This document shows positions 63,988 to 64,000 of a DNA stretch of 64,000 bases, piece by piece. Both the position numbers and the translations under genes were made by a program. Source of the DNA: Tomocerus qinae (taxonomy: Eukaryota; Arthropoda; Collembola; Entomobryomorpha; Tomoceridae); assembly GCA_020055645.1 (NCBI GenBank), contig CM034547.1, positions 65,817,884 through 65,881,883 on the forward strand, in the 5' to 3' direction. The notes below the pieces were generated by a model. It was not told the origin of the DNA, made no database searches, and was given only the letters and a program-made list of their open reading frames with translations. Numbering within the stretch: the first letter of the stretch is position 1; every line of letters begins with the position of its first letter.

Positions 63988-64000
63988 AGGTAAATGTTAT

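Noticed and set aside
1..64000. tRNA, rRNA, CRISPR or bacterial operon features
   Set aside because: No cloverleaf with conserved A and B boxes, no spaced direct repeats and no rRNA segments were seen; the genes are intron-split and eukaryotic.

Overview
The window looks like nuclear DNA from an arthropod, most likely an insect or other hexapod. It is AT-rich, its genes are split by GT-AG introns (one GC-AG), and it holds a metazoan Integrator subunit and a large immunoglobulin-superfamily adhesion gene. The species cannot be named from sequence alone. All gene models here are hand-built from splice sites, reading-phase agreement and family resemblance; no search or transcript data were used.

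Region 1 (about 1-3000, + strand) is the 3' part of a gene that encodes almost nothing but CARD death-fold domains. Nine exons give at least six complete CARDs plus the end of a seventh that starts outside the window. They are arranged as a two-CARD unit repeated three times, with repeated exon lengths and intron phases (140 nt, 344-347 nt, then 71-85 nt). The first exon (217 nt) equals a 77-nt and a 140-nt exon joined, which points to one lost intron. No caspase, NACHT, kinase or other effector domain follows the CARDs, so any such domain must lie upstream. This is the most unusual content of the window.

Region 2 (3423-7093, + strand) is a complete 11-exon gene for Integrator complex subunit 10 (INTS10), 669 residues, starting about 500 bp downstream of the CARD gene on the same strand. 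It is a housekeeping gene for snRNA processing and transcription attenuation.

Region 3 (7094-10951) has no gene I can support. It lies between the convergent ends of INTS10 and the adhesion gene and probably holds the long 3' UTR of the latter.

Region 4 (10952-64000, - strand) is the 3' part of a very long adhesion gene. Within the window it encodes four Ig domains, one transmembrane helix and a cytoplasmic tail. The signal peptide and any first Ig domain lie beyond 64,000. Introns of 2-10 kb separate the exons. The tail is built from a 34-nt microexon and a histidine-rich exon, and can end in three ways: read-through to a basic tail, a 66-nt exon ending in a PDZ-ligand-like PPIIV, or a 240-nt exon with two SH2/ITIM-like tyrosine motifs. 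The membrane-proximal Ig domain lacks both canonical cysteines, a trait I also recall for insect Fasciclin 3.

The long introns are mostly plain AT-rich DNA. They hold a 77-bp mariner-type foldback element, a few perfect hairpins, and two exon-like frames on the opposite strand that may belong to nested genes.
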